Assembly (NCBI GenBank): GCA_017629985.1
Contig: JAGBWD010000021.1
Location: 62,001-126,000 of the forward strand
Reading direction: 5' to 3'
Length of the DNA: 64,000 bases
Origin: Alistipes sp.
GTDB lineage: Bacteria > Bacteroidota > Bacteroidia > Bacteroidales > Rikenellaceae
The position numbers and the translations under genes were made by a program. Below the pieces are notes generated by a model that saw only the letters and a program-made list of their open reading frames with translations, was not told the DNA's origin and searched no databases. Shown here in pieces: positions 10,301 through 18,597 of the stretch (position 1 is its first letter; each line of letters opens with the position of its first letter).

Positions 10301-10518
10301 GGGCCTCCAATACGCATACCACTTATTGTATAGTGGCCGTCGCCATTTGCGATTGTTCCATATTGGGTTCCTGATGGAGTGTGTATTGCTACGATTGTAG
10401 CTCCAGGAAGAGGGTTGTCGTTGTTGGTTACTCTGCCTCGAATTGATGAGGTGGTAACCTGTGCTGTCGCCACTGCCACGACAAGGAGCAGTGCGACAAT
10501 CAAAAGCAGTCGCTTCAT
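7399..10518 (-). CDS. TonB-dependent receptor, Oar-like, with carboxypeptidase regulatory-like domain
   Basis: 1039 residues from the ATG at 10518. The open frame extends 7 codons further to a GTG, but MKRLLLIVALLLVVAVATAQ is the signal peptide. Residues about 22-110 form a CarboxypepD_reg-like domain (SIRGRVTNNDNPLPGATIVA), followed by a plug domain (about 115-250, FTIDGTSSADIYG, TRSGDNEFKGSAY) and an outer-membrane beta barrel ending in MQIGLRVVF with terminal F. The architecture resembles Oar-type adhesion/protein-transport receptors. No SusD partner is adjacent, so the ligand is unknown. Confidence 0.9.
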   Translation of the reverse strand: MKRLLLIVALLLVVAVATAQVTTSSIRGRVTNNDNPLPGATIVAIHTPSGTQYGTIANGDGHYTISGMRIGGPYTVTISYIGYNSVVFNDLTLHLDNSEVINASLIESPVAVDDVVVIALPEWKNGTTFSREEMESIPSIDRSIYDLTNLLSSSVSPASGGIILGGQSTRYNSFTIDGTSSADIYGLGTTGMTGSLTNANPIPIDALGDVTISTSTVDIRESGFTGGAIKAVTRSGDNEFKGSAYTYFNNEKFWGTTPGKDIKNRTPLSKQLTNIVGVTLGGPIVKNKLFFFVAGEFYRNSTPSTNYPGSNASALTLDEAETISQRYKDLTGYDGGGYGESNILALTGSAVARLDWNINNNNHLSLRYNMLHADADASSNSAQAFYFTGAEYTNISRTHSVVAELNSSFKGGSNDLRVGYTYQQDGRTTPKSLPAMIISGLGERENGSATIGTSPYSGKNMLKQDVFIFNDDVTLWRGNHEITIGTSNEIYRADNLYMANARGTYSYSSMEDFLADNASRYQYGFFADGKPNPPMTTGQFSLYAQDEISIRELGRVTFGLRADIPVMFDRPGVNSNFNSSVFARKYDISVGNIPRVQILLSPRIGVELNPTKSLKLRASAGIYTGRIPFVWLANCYQNNGMRSMSVTVNGVDNTPDFTLNPNEAVGTASNPAIDVVADDFRYPQVFRTAIGAEYRLGGLLVGIEADFTKGINNIFVENLVAEDNGKRLFVGGEKSTASTTYYTTTTSSKYPDPKSGELKDIYFSAVYRLGNTNKGYSWSTTARLEYDFSGALEGLHLTSAYTYSQSKSINDGVSAQSSSNWGRTYAANSNSPVLSNSIYEYPHKVVASISYTRRYGLFGTNVMLLYNGHSGDHYSLTYANSKDINGDTYKGNTLMYIPTEAEMANISWADDSSAAAFNSYIKGDKYLRANRGKFAERNSHSLPFVHRLDLHIAQSFYFDKKSDRRVELSLDILNLSNLISRSWGLVHRTSNWSLSPVTITELKEVEGGYEPVYKFTGADSTVDEIASRWHMQIGLRVVF

Positions 10519-10594
10519 AAGGTTGTGATTTAGGGACACTATTTATGTGTCAGGTTAGTGAATAAGCTGCGTATTGCATTACGCAAAGCGACTG

Positions 10595-10602
10595 CAAATA
10601 TA
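10595..10602 (-). promoter_or_regulatory. -7 box of the Oar-like receptor gene
   Basis: CAAATATA reads TATATTTG on the minus strand, 77 bases upstream of the ATG. No convincing -33 element was seen. Confidence 0.5.
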
Positions 10603-10853
10603 ATAAAATTTTTCTTTCGAGCCATGAGAGGTGTTATTTTCTCTCCAAAATGGGTATTTGTGCTGATGGAGTGGTGTAAATATCTGCATATTGCATAAAT
10701 ATCGGTTTTTTGTGGCTGATGCGAAGGCTAAAAAGGCTATAAAAGCTACTCTCTGTGAGGTTTATCTATCTGTCGTGGGTGTTGTGCTTGACATCAAAAA
10801 TGAGAAAAAAACACTCTTATATAGGTGTGTTTTGAAAAAACAGCATGGATTTT

Positions 10854-10884
10854 TTTGCTAATTAAATTAATTGGGTTATCTTTG
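10854..10884 (+). promoter_or_regulatory. Promoter of the susC-like operon
   Basis: TTTG at 10854-10857, then 19 bases, then TATCTTTG at 10877-10884. This is a consensus Bacteroidetes promoter and predicts a 5' leader of about 130 bases. Confidence 0.75.
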
Positions 10885-11022
10885 TGCAATTAACTTTACG
10901 CCAATATTGTGTCCGTACCGTTACTGTGTGCGCCGATATGGTAATGATTAGGTCACTATGTGAGGTGTATTGTGAAAGAAAAAACTTTATAACTTTATAC
11001 AAATTTTTTTCACTTAAAACTA

Positions 11023-14000
11023 ATGCTTATGGTTAGAAAAGTTGTACTATCAATGGTCGCAACTCTGGTCTTGGGCTGCTTCGGCGCATTTGCACAAGGT
11101 CAGCGTGTTACCGGTACAGTGACCGATGAGACTGGTACTCCAGTCATCGGAGCAGCGGTTGTTGTTAAGGGTACTACCCGAGGCACATCGACTGACGTTG
11201 CCGGTTTTTATGAGATTGCAGCTGATGCGAATGCAACCTTGGAATTCAGTTACCTTGGTATGCAGACACAGGAAGTTGCTGTTGCAGGACGCACAACTAT
11301 CGATGTAGTTCTCGCTGCTGATTCAGAGCAGATCGAGGAGGTCGTAGTTCAGGCATTCGGTACTGCAAAGAAGGAGGCCTTTACAGGTTCTGCTGCTACT
11401 CTTAAGTCAGACGACATCGTGAAGACACAGTCTTCAAATGTTGCTAACGCCCTTACAGGTAAGGTAGCAGGTCTTCAGACTTCACAGGGTTCGGGTTCTC
11501 TTGGTTCAGAGCCAACAATCCGTATCCGTGGTATCGGTTCTATCAACGCTGGTAATGACCCATTGTGGGTTGTTGATGGCGTGCCTTACGAGGGTGATAA
11601 GAACAATATCAACATGGCCGATATCGAGACAATGACAGTCTTGAAGGATGCTGCATCTAACGCACTTTATGGTGCTCGTGGTGCTAATGGTGTTATCATG
11701 ATTACTACCAAGCGTGCAAAGGCTGGTGACGCTCGCGTAAACTTCGATGCGAAGTGGGGTGTTAATATGGCAGCACGTCAGCTTTATGAGTACACAAAGG
11801 ATCCAGGTCAGTACTATGAGATGCACTACTCTGCATTGAAGAACTACTACATGGACGCAGGTAAGGATGAGGCTACAGCTCACACTATGGCTAACGATGC
11901 TATGGTATCTACTGGTGAGGGTGGTCTTGGTTACAACGTCTTCACAGTTCCTGCTGGTCAGTCACTTATCGGTACAAATGGTAAGTTGAACCCTAACGCT
12001 ACTTTGGGTCGCGTTATCGAGAACAAGGGTCAGAAGTATACCATCCGTCCAGATGACTGGTACGATGAGTTGTACAACCCTTCATTCCGTCAGGAGTATA
12101 ACCTCTCTATCGCTGCTGCATCAGAGAAGTCTAACTTCTTCGCTTCATTCGGTTATTTGAACAACAACGGTATTACCGATGGTTCAAACATGTACCGTTA
12201 CACTGCACGTTTGCGTGCTGACTACCAGGCAAAGAAGTGGTTGAAGGTTGGTGCTAACATGAGCTACACAAACTTCAACTGGGACGGTGCTTCAGGTACT
12301 AACGAGGGTGATGGTTCTACAGGTGACGTATTTGCTGCTGTAGCTGATATGGCTCCTATCTACCCTGTATATATCCGCGATGGCGAGGGTAAGATCATGT
12401 ACGAGGATAACAAGGCTGGTCACGACTACTTCGGTAAGAAGTACGATGACAAGTGGCCTATCTACGATACTGGTGATGGTTCTATCCTTGGTATTTCACG
12501 TTTCTCTGGTTCACAGTCTAACCCATTGCAGAACATCTGGTTGGATCAGTCAAATTCAGAGGGTAACGCATTCTCTGTAAGCGGTTTCGCTGATTTCACA
12601 ATCATCCCAGGTTTGGTTCTTACATTGAACGGCTCTGTAACTATCGATGAGACTCGTTCTACATCTATGAAGAACCCATACTATGGTCAGTTCGCAGCTA
12701 ACAAGGGTACTCTTTCAAAGAGCCACGGTCGTTCATACAACCACAACTTGCAGCAGTTGTTGAACTACAACAAGTCATTTGGTGCTAACGAGGAGCATAA
12801 CATCCAGGTATTGCTCGGTCACGAGACATATAACCTCCGTTCTTACTCTTTGAGCGCTGGTAAGATGAACATCTACTCTACAGATAACCTTGAGCTTAAC
12901 GGTGCTGTAGTTGATGGTAAGAGCTCTGCATCACAGTTTGGTGAGTATGTAAACGAGGGTTACTTCATCCGTGGTATGTATGAGTATGATGGTCGTATCT
13001 TCGCATCTGCATCATACCGCCGCGATGCCTCTTCACGTTTCCACCCAGATCACCGTTGGGGTAACTTCTGGTCTGTAGGTGCTGCATGGATCATCAACCG
13101 TGAGTCATGGTTCAATGCTCCATTTATCAACATGTTGAAGGTTAAGGCTTCTTACGGTTCACAGGGTAACGATGCTATCGGTCAGTACATGTACACCGAC
13201 CTTTACTCTGTAACTAACGATGGTAGCGATGGTATCTCTATCATGTTCGGTCAGAAGGGTAATCCTAATATCACATGGGAGACTAACTCTAACTTGAACG
13301 TAGGTGTTGAGTTTGGTTTCTGGCAGGATCGCTTGAGCGGTAGCGTTGATTACTTCTACCGTAAGACATCTGATATGTTGTTCTCTGTACCAGTAGCTCC
13401 ATCTATGGGTTACTCTTCATACTACGACAACATTGGTGATATGTCAAATACTGGTATCGAGGTTGTATTGAATGGTGATATCTTCCGCACAAAGAACGTA
13501 ACTTGGTCTATCAGCGCTAACCTTACATGGGTTAAGAATAAGGTGTTGAGCTTGCCAGAGTCACGTAAGGATTATGAGGTAAATGGCCACAAGGGTTTCA
13601 TCTCTGGTAACACATTCCTTGCAGAGGGTCTTCCATTGAACACTCTTTATATCTATGATTACGCAGGTGTAAACCAGGAGACTGGTGAGTCACAGTGGTG
13701 GCAGCTTAAGAAGACTTATGATGAGGAGACAGGCGAGGAGGTCAGCCGTGAGTGGGTAAAGACAACCAACTATGGTAATATCTCATCTGATCCAGATTCA
13801 AAGAAGTTGTTCGACTCTACAATGCCTGACATTTTTGGTGGTTTCAGCACTACTTTGTATGCATACGGTTTCGACCTCTCTATCGCATTTGACTATCAGC
13901 TTGGTGGTACTACTATCGATGGTTCTTATGCTGGTTACATGTCATCACCAACTGCTTCTTCACTTGGTAAGAACTACCACTTGGATTTGTTGGATGCATG

Positions 14001-14298
14001 GACAAAGGAGAATCCAAACTCACAGATTCCACGTTTCCAGTATGCTGATGATTACACAGCAGCTACATCTAGCCGTTTCTTGACTAGCTCTGACTACTTG
14101 AATATCTCTAACATCAACCTTGGTTACACATTCCCAACCAAGTGGTGGAAGGGTCACATTCAGAATTTGCGTGTTTACGTAGCTTGTGATAACGTATGGT
14201 ACTGGTCTGCACGTAAGGGCTTCGACCCACGTGGTGGCGGTAATGGTTTGTACTCACCAATCCGTACTATCTCAGGTGGTGTAACCTTGACATTCTAA
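11023..14298 (+). CDS. SusC/RagA-family TonB-linked outer-membrane receptor
   Basis: 1091 residues; the ATG at 11029 is an equally plausible start. After the signal peptide (ending GAFAQG) come a CarboxypepD_reg-like domain (about 28-110, RVTGTVTDETGTPVIGAAVV), the SusC signature plug (about 118-225, GSINAGNDPLWVVDGVPYEG, LKDAASNALYGARGANGVI) and a 22-strand-type barrel ending GGVTLTF. SusC proteins import ligands captured by a SusD lid, using TonB energy. Codon use is strongly restricted (GGT, CGT, AAC, TTC, AAG preferred), as expected for a very abundant protein. The substrate (glycan or peptide) is not determinable; the downstream proteases make peptides plausible. Confidence 0.95.
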   Translation: MLMVRKVVLSMVATLVLGCFGAFAQGQRVTGTVTDETGTPVIGAAVVVKGTTRGTSTDVAGFYEIAADANATLEFSYLGMQTQEVAVAGRTTIDVVLAADSEQIEEVVVQAFGTAKKEAFTGSAATLKSDDIVKTQSSNVANALTGKVAGLQTSQGSGSLGSEPTIRIRGIGSINAGNDPLWVVDGVPYEGDKNNINMADIETMTVLKDAASNALYGARGANGVIMITTKRAKAGDARVNFDAKWGVNMAARQLYEYTKDPGQYYEMHYSALKNYYMDAGKDEATAHTMANDAMVSTGEGGLGYNVFTVPAGQSLIGTNGKLNPNATLGRVIENKGQKYTIRPDDWYDELYNPSFRQEYNLSIAAASEKSNFFASFGYLNNNGITDGSNMYRYTARLRADYQAKKWLKVGANMSYTNFNWDGASGTNEGDGSTGDVFAAVADMAPIYPVYIRDGEGKIMYEDNKAGHDYFGKKYDDKWPIYDTGDGSILGISRFSGSQSNPLQNIWLDQSNSEGNAFSVSGFADFTIIPGLVLTLNGSVTIDETRSTSMKNPYYGQFAANKGTLSKSHGRSYNHNLQQLLNYNKSFGANEEHNIQVLLGHETYNLRSYSLSAGKMNIYSTDNLELNGAVVDGKSSASQFGEYVNEGYFIRGMYEYDGRIFASASYRRDASSRFHPDHRWGNFWSVGAAWIINRESWFNAPFINMLKVKASYGSQGNDAIGQYMYTDLYSVTNDGSDGISIMFGQKGNPNITWETNSNLNVGVEFGFWQDRLSGSVDYFYRKTSDMLFSVPVAPSMGYSSYYDNIGDMSNTGIEVVLNGDIFRTKNVTWSISANLTWVKNKVLSLPESRKDYEVNGHKGFISGNTFLAEGLPLNTLYIYDYAGVNQETGESQWWQLKKTYDEETGEEVSREWVKTTNYGNISSDPDSKKLFDSTMPDIFGGFSTTLYAYGFDLSIAFDYQLGGTTIDGSYAGYMSSPTASSLGKNYHLDLLDAWTKENPNSQIPRFQYADDYTAATSSRFLTSSDYLNISNINLGYTFPTKWWKGHIQNLRVYVACDNVWYWSARKGFDPRGGGNGLYSPIRTISGGVTLTF

Positions 14299-14318
14299 TT
14301 TAACAAAGGTATAAGATT

Positions 14319-16007
14319 ATGAAATTTTCAAAGATATTGACGATTGCAGTTGTAGCACTTGGTGCAACAATTGCCCTCAGTGGATGTATCCGCGAGACCT
14401 TCCCCAAGACTAGCACCATCACACAGGAGCAGCTTGAGACAGGTATTGACGTGGATGTAAACCTCCTCAAGGGTATTTCTCGTGGTATCCTTGCACCAGC
14501 CTATGGCGGTTGGGAGCATACTGACTTTGGTTTCCCTTCAGTAGGTGTTTATAACGACCAGGCAGCACAGGTTGTTGTTACTAATGGTTGGACATTGGGT
14601 AACGCCCCTGCTTATAACCGTTTCTACATGGGTTCATGGGGTAAGGGTTATGCTAACAATAGCTGGATGCCAGTACACTTCTGGTATACATACTATCCAC
14701 AGATCAAGTCTTGTAACGATGTTATCAAGATGTTGGCTGGTAAGGAGGAGTCAGCAGGCTCTTCAGCTATCGCTCGCACATACCGTGCTAACCTCTACCT
14801 TGACCTTGCTCGTATCTTCGAGTGTCTTCCAATGGATGAGGCTGATATCGAGCTTCAGAGAGGTGATGTAGCTGGTTACAACGAGGGCTATAATCGTGTT
14901 AAGGGTCTTACAGTGCCTATCGTAACCGAGGATACTACCGAGGATGCTGCGAAGAACAATCCACGTGCTACACGTGAGGAGCTCTTCAAGTTTATCCTTA
15001 ACGACTTGTCTATCGCTGAGGCAGAGTTCTCAAAGGATACTTACCGCAAGGTTTCTGCTACAGATCCTGATTTGGCAGTTGTTTACGGTCTTTACGCTCG
15101 TGTATACCTCTGGTTGGGTGGTTTCAACGAGGAGAATACTGGCGAGCTTAACGGCGAGCTTCCACAGGGTAACGAGGCTTACGCTTTGGCTGCAGAGTAT
15201 GCACAGAAGGCTATCGCTACTTTCGGTGGTGCTATCATGTCAGAGAAGGAGTGGACCGATAAGATTACTGGTTTCAATACACAGGCTTCTTCTTGGATGT
15301 GGACTCTCTTCCACTCTACAGATACTATAGCAGGTAACTTGCACCAGTTTGCAGCGCACATGTGCATTGAGGCATCTTATGGCTACTGCCAGTTCACATG
15401 CCCAGGTGTAGGTTCGAAGTACTTCAACCACCTTGGTAAGAATGACTTCCGCCGTAAGCTTATCGTAGATCCAGATGGTTCTTACGAGACATTCAAGGCT
15501 TATACACAGATGTCAAAGGAGGAGTACGATGCTGTTGCTCCTTATACATTCTTCAAGTTCCGTCCAGCACAGGGTAACCGTACTGACTATGCTACTGCAG
15601 GTGCTATCGCTATCCCTATGATGCGTTGCGAGGAGATGTACTTTATCGAGATGGAGGCTATCTATCACACTCAGGGTCAGGATGCTGCATGGCAGAAGCT
15701 TGTTGCCTTCATGGCATCACGTGATCCAAAGTACGTATGTCCTTCTATGGAGATTCTTGATGAGATCTTGTTCAACAAGGCTATCGAGTTCTGGGGTGAG
15801 GGTCAGATGATGTACGACTTCAAGCGTCTTAACAAGGGTGTTACTTGCAAGTATGCTGGTACCAACTACGATGAGGATCGCCGCTTCAACACAGCAGGTC
15901 GTCTTCCATGGTGGACATCTCCAATCCCACAGCAGGAGACACAGATCAACCTTGCTATCAAGGAGAACAACCCTGATCCAACCAACGTTGTTCAGCCTGC
16001 TATCTAA
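14319..16007 (+). CDS. SusD/RagB-family surface lipoprotein
   Basis: 562 residues, lipoprotein signal ending LSGC with the lipidated cysteine at 23. The body has the helical TPR-like SusD fold signs: HFWYTYYPQIKSCNDVIKML, a TYRANLYLDLARIFECLPM helix pair, and the C-terminal FNKAIEFWGEGQMMYDFKRL motif typical of the family (E-F-x-x-E-G-x-R/M-x-x-D-L/F-R/K-R). It starts 20 bases after susC and shares its biased codon use. It is expected to sit on the outer leaflet as the lid of the SusC channel. Confidence 0.94.
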   Translation: MKFSKILTIAVVALGATIALSGCIRETFPKTSTITQEQLETGIDVDVNLLKGISRGILAPAYGGWEHTDFGFPSVGVYNDQAAQVVVTNGWTLGNAPAYNRFYMGSWGKGYANNSWMPVHFWYTYYPQIKSCNDVIKMLAGKEESAGSSAIARTYRANLYLDLARIFECLPMDEADIELQRGDVAGYNEGYNRVKGLTVPIVTEDTTEDAAKNNPRATREELFKFILNDLSIAEAEFSKDTYRKVSATDPDLAVVYGLYARVYLWLGGFNEENTGELNGELPQGNEAYALAAEYAQKAIATFGGAIMSEKEWTDKITGFNTQASSWMWTLFHSTDTIAGNLHQFAAHMCIEASYGYCQFTCPGVGSKYFNHLGKNDFRRKLIVDPDGSYETFKAYTQMSKEEYDAVAPYTFFKFRPAQGNRTDYATAGAIAIPMMRCEEMYFIEMEAIYHTQGQDAAWQKLVAFMASRDPKYVCPSMEILDEILFNKAIEFWGEGQMMYDFKRLNKGVTCKYAGTNYDEDRRFNTAGRLPWWTSPIPQQETQINLAIKENNPDPTNVVQPAI

Positions 16008-16043
16008 TTTAATCGGTATTTATAACGATAAATTTTAAAAAGT

Positions 16044-18329
16044 ATGAAAAAGTTTAATTTTATATATCTCGCTCTTGCACTCGTAGGTGTCATCTCTTTG
16101 ACATCATGCGAGCACAAGTACGCGGATTTTACACCTGGTGCAAAGGATGCAAACCTTGGTGTATACTTCCCTAGCGTAGATCCTATTGTTGTGACTGCCG
16201 AGGATATTTCAGTAAATATCAAGGTTGCTCGTCTCAACACAGCAGGTGACGCAGAGGTTTCAGTTCGTTACGATGACTTCGAGTCTGGTATCTTCACCAT
16301 GCCAAAGTCAGTTCTATTTGCTGCTGGTGAGTCTGAGGCAAACATCTTGGTTCAGTTTGATGCTTCAGAGTTTACTCCTGGTAAGCAGTACCCTGTTCTT
16401 ATTCAGCTCGATAGCACCGAGGCTTCGCAGTATGGTGTTGCCGAGAATATCTTCCAGATTGGTATCGCAGAGCCTTGGGTAGCTCTTGAGGGTAAAGGTC
16501 AGTATCGTGACGACTTCATGGGCCCAATGTATGGAGGTCCTTCAGGTATTGTTGTTGAGGCTAACTGGGTGCAGCACGCTCTTGAGCAGAACCGCTACCG
16601 TATTGTAGAGCCATTCGCACAGAATGCTGTTCCTTACATCATTGGTGGTGTACCAGAGGATATGACTTTCACAACTCCTGGTTACATTGAGTTCGTAGTT
16701 AAGGAGGGTGGTGCTGTTGAGATTCCTTCAAGCTGGTTGGGCTTCAAGCTCGATGTAGGTACTGGTAAGCCTGAGGATTTCTACTTGGCTTCTTTGGCTG
16801 ATGGTTTCCTCGAGGAGGGTGTGTTCTGGTTCCCAACAAAGGAGACTATCATGTGGCACATTCCTGATGGTCGTGGTAACTATGCTAACAAGGCGGGTTT
16901 GTTTGCTGCATCGCTTCCTGGTTACGAGATTAAGGATATGTCTATCAGCGCTGCTTACCGCGGTACAACTCTAGAGTCTGATAACTCTACAATTTCAGCT
17001 GTTGTTGAGTTCGCTCTTGGTGCTGATGTTGATAAGTATCGTTTCACTGTTCTTCCAGGTTATGTTGAGGAGTATGATGAGTCTGTAGAGGCTCTTATCA
17101 ACGAGTCAGAGGAGATTACTTACTACGAGGGTGACAAAGAAAAGCTTTCATGGAAGCTCTCTCTCGAGGAGGTAGGTATGTACACTCTAGTATTCGTACC
17201 TTTCAAGGAGAATGGTAACCCATCTATGGATAAGGTTGGTTCATACCAGTTCTACTATCCTGGTAAGGATTCTACAACTTTGCCAGAGGTAGGTACTATG
17301 GGTCTTGGATTCAATACAGTATCTGCTCTCACAGGTCAGGATTATGAGGCGGATTTCCCATCTGATTACTTCCTAGCTCTTGCTCTCTTTGCAGACTACA
17401 AGGAGGTTCGCTCTATTAAGTACTGGGTTGGTGAGGTTGCTACACTTGAGGCTGCTGTCGCTAGTGGCGTATCTCCAAAGGATATCGTAGCAAATTACGG
17501 TACAGATGCTACATCTTCTATCGAGGATCTTAAGGCTACCTTTAACCCAGAGTATGGTTACGGTTCAGCTATCGTTGGTCCATTCAACCTTAAGAATAGT
17601 TTGAACTATGTAGCTCTTGTAGCATTCGAGACTATGTATGGCTACACAAATACATATAAGGTTGAGAGAGAGTTGCCTAACGCTACAGGTATCGAGATTG
17701 GTGCTTACACAATTTCAGAGCCACTTGAGGGTAATCCTAACAATGCTATCCAGATTTCATTCACAGGTGCTTATGAGGAGGATACTATCGCTATGAACAT
17801 CAGCGATATGGGTAATGCTCTTACATTCCTCGGTGAGATCGATAGAAAATCTAATACTCTTGTATTTGATGGCTTTGAGGAGAGCTATGGTCCATTGTTC
17901 AACAGCGTAGCATTCTATGCTAACGAGGAGCAGACTGCTGCTTACGGTTACTGGTCATGTTCAGATGCAGAGTGGGCAGAGGCTACAAATCTTGTATTCT
18001 CATACAATGCTGATGGCGTTGTTGCTTCATTGGACAACTACTTCGGTAACATGGTATTTGATCTTGCAACTGGTGATTACCTTGGCTCTATGTGGGCATT
18101 CTCTCCAGAGGCTACAGTATCAAAGGTTGTTGAGGAGACTCCAGAGGAGACTCCAGAAGAGACTCCAGAGGAGACTCCAGCTCCATCGAAGATGCGTTCT
18201 GCAAAGAGCCTTGACGCTGGTTTGAAGATGACTCTTTCAGTTGCTTCAAAGAAGGCTTCATTCTCTGCAGAGGCTTACGAGGGTCCTGTAGTTCGTAACC
18301 TTAAGAGCAATGTAGTTCTTGGTTTCTAA
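16044..18329 (+). CDS. Unknown SusE/F-position lipoprotein with EETP repeats
   Basis: 761 residues, lipoprotein signal ending LTSC (Cys22). Residues about 35-150 look like a Calx-beta or DUF1735-type beta domain (VTAEDISVNIKVARLN, FAAGESEANILVQFD). The remainder is beta-rich and acidic with no family recognised. Near the C-terminus four tandem EETP units (about 697-712) act as a linker to a short tail ending NVVLGF. As third gene of the SusCD operon it is in the place of a surface ligand-binding protein, so it probably binds the transported ligand. That function is inferred from position only. Confidence 0.7.
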   Translation: MKKFNFIYLALALVGVISLTSCEHKYADFTPGAKDANLGVYFPSVDPIVVTAEDISVNIKVARLNTAGDAEVSVRYDDFESGIFTMPKSVLFAAGESEANILVQFDASEFTPGKQYPVLIQLDSTEASQYGVAENIFQIGIAEPWVALEGKGQYRDDFMGPMYGGPSGIVVEANWVQHALEQNRYRIVEPFAQNAVPYIIGGVPEDMTFTTPGYIEFVVKEGGAVEIPSSWLGFKLDVGTGKPEDFYLASLADGFLEEGVFWFPTKETIMWHIPDGRGNYANKAGLFAASLPGYEIKDMSISAAYRGTTLESDNSTISAVVEFALGADVDKYRFTVLPGYVEEYDESVEALINESEEITYYEGDKEKLSWKLSLEEVGMYTLVFVPFKENGNPSMDKVGSYQFYYPGKDSTTLPEVGTMGLGFNTVSALTGQDYEADFPSDYFLALALFADYKEVRSIKYWVGEVATLEAAVASGVSPKDIVANYGTDATSSIEDLKATFNPEYGYGSAIVGPFNLKNSLNYVALVAFETMYGYTNTYKVERELPNATGIEIGAYTISEPLEGNPNNAIQISFTGAYEEDTIAMNISDMGNALTFLGEIDRKSNTLVFDGFEESYGPLFNSVAFYANEEQTAAYGYWSCSDAEWAEATNLVFSYNADGVVASLDNYFGNMVFDLATGDYLGSMWAFSPEATVSKVVEETPEETPEETPEETPAPSKMRSAKSLDAGLKMTLSVASKKASFSAEAYEGPVVRNLKSNVVLGF
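18132..18179 (+). repeat. Four tandem 12-bp units coding EETP
   Basis: GAGGAGACTCCA repeated four times, with one synonymous change in unit 3 (GAA for GAG). Such short in-frame repeats can change number by slippage. Confidence 0.9.
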
Positions 18330-18350
18330 TTAAGAGCTTTGCTTGATGAC

Positions 18351-18382
18351 AGGGGTCTGGCCATTGGTCAGACCCCTTTTTG
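18351..18382 (+). terminator. Terminator of the susCD operon
   Basis: A 12-bp stem (18351-18362 with 18366-18377, one G-T pair) and a T5 tail, 22 bases after the last stop codon. Confidence 0.88.
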
Positions 18383-18498
18383 TTGTGATAAGCGCCCATT
18401 CTTGGCCTTTCAACCACTCCGAATAGTGTCGTAATAGCGCTTTCTCCAAGCCACCACAAAAAAAATCGCTTTATATGTTCTACTTTCCTAATTTTTTG

Positions 18499-18506
18499 TA
18501 TCTTTG
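18499..18506 (+). promoter_or_regulatory. -7 box upstream of the first S8 protease
   Basis: TATCTTTG with a TTC at 18478-18480 in the -33 position (18-base spacer). The ATG is 92 bases downstream. Confidence 0.5.
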
Positions 18507-18597
18507 CATCTTGAGAGAGTGTGGTAACTTTCTTACCTTGTGCGATGGGAGGTTATCGTGCTAGTGGAGAGCAAAAACTTAATTACTAAATAGGATT

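Larger units (their letters stand above)
10519..11022. other. Divergent intergenic region between two TonB receptor genes
   Basis: 504 bases with no supportable gene. It holds a minus-strand -7 box at 10595-10602, the plus-strand promoter at 10854-10884 and an AT-rich leader of about 130 bases before the SusC start. No conserved RNA element was recognised in the leader. Confidence 0.6.

Noticed and set aside
18132..18179. Short tandem repeats as a possible CRISPR
   Set aside because: The units are contiguous 12-mers in frame coding EETP, with no spacers.
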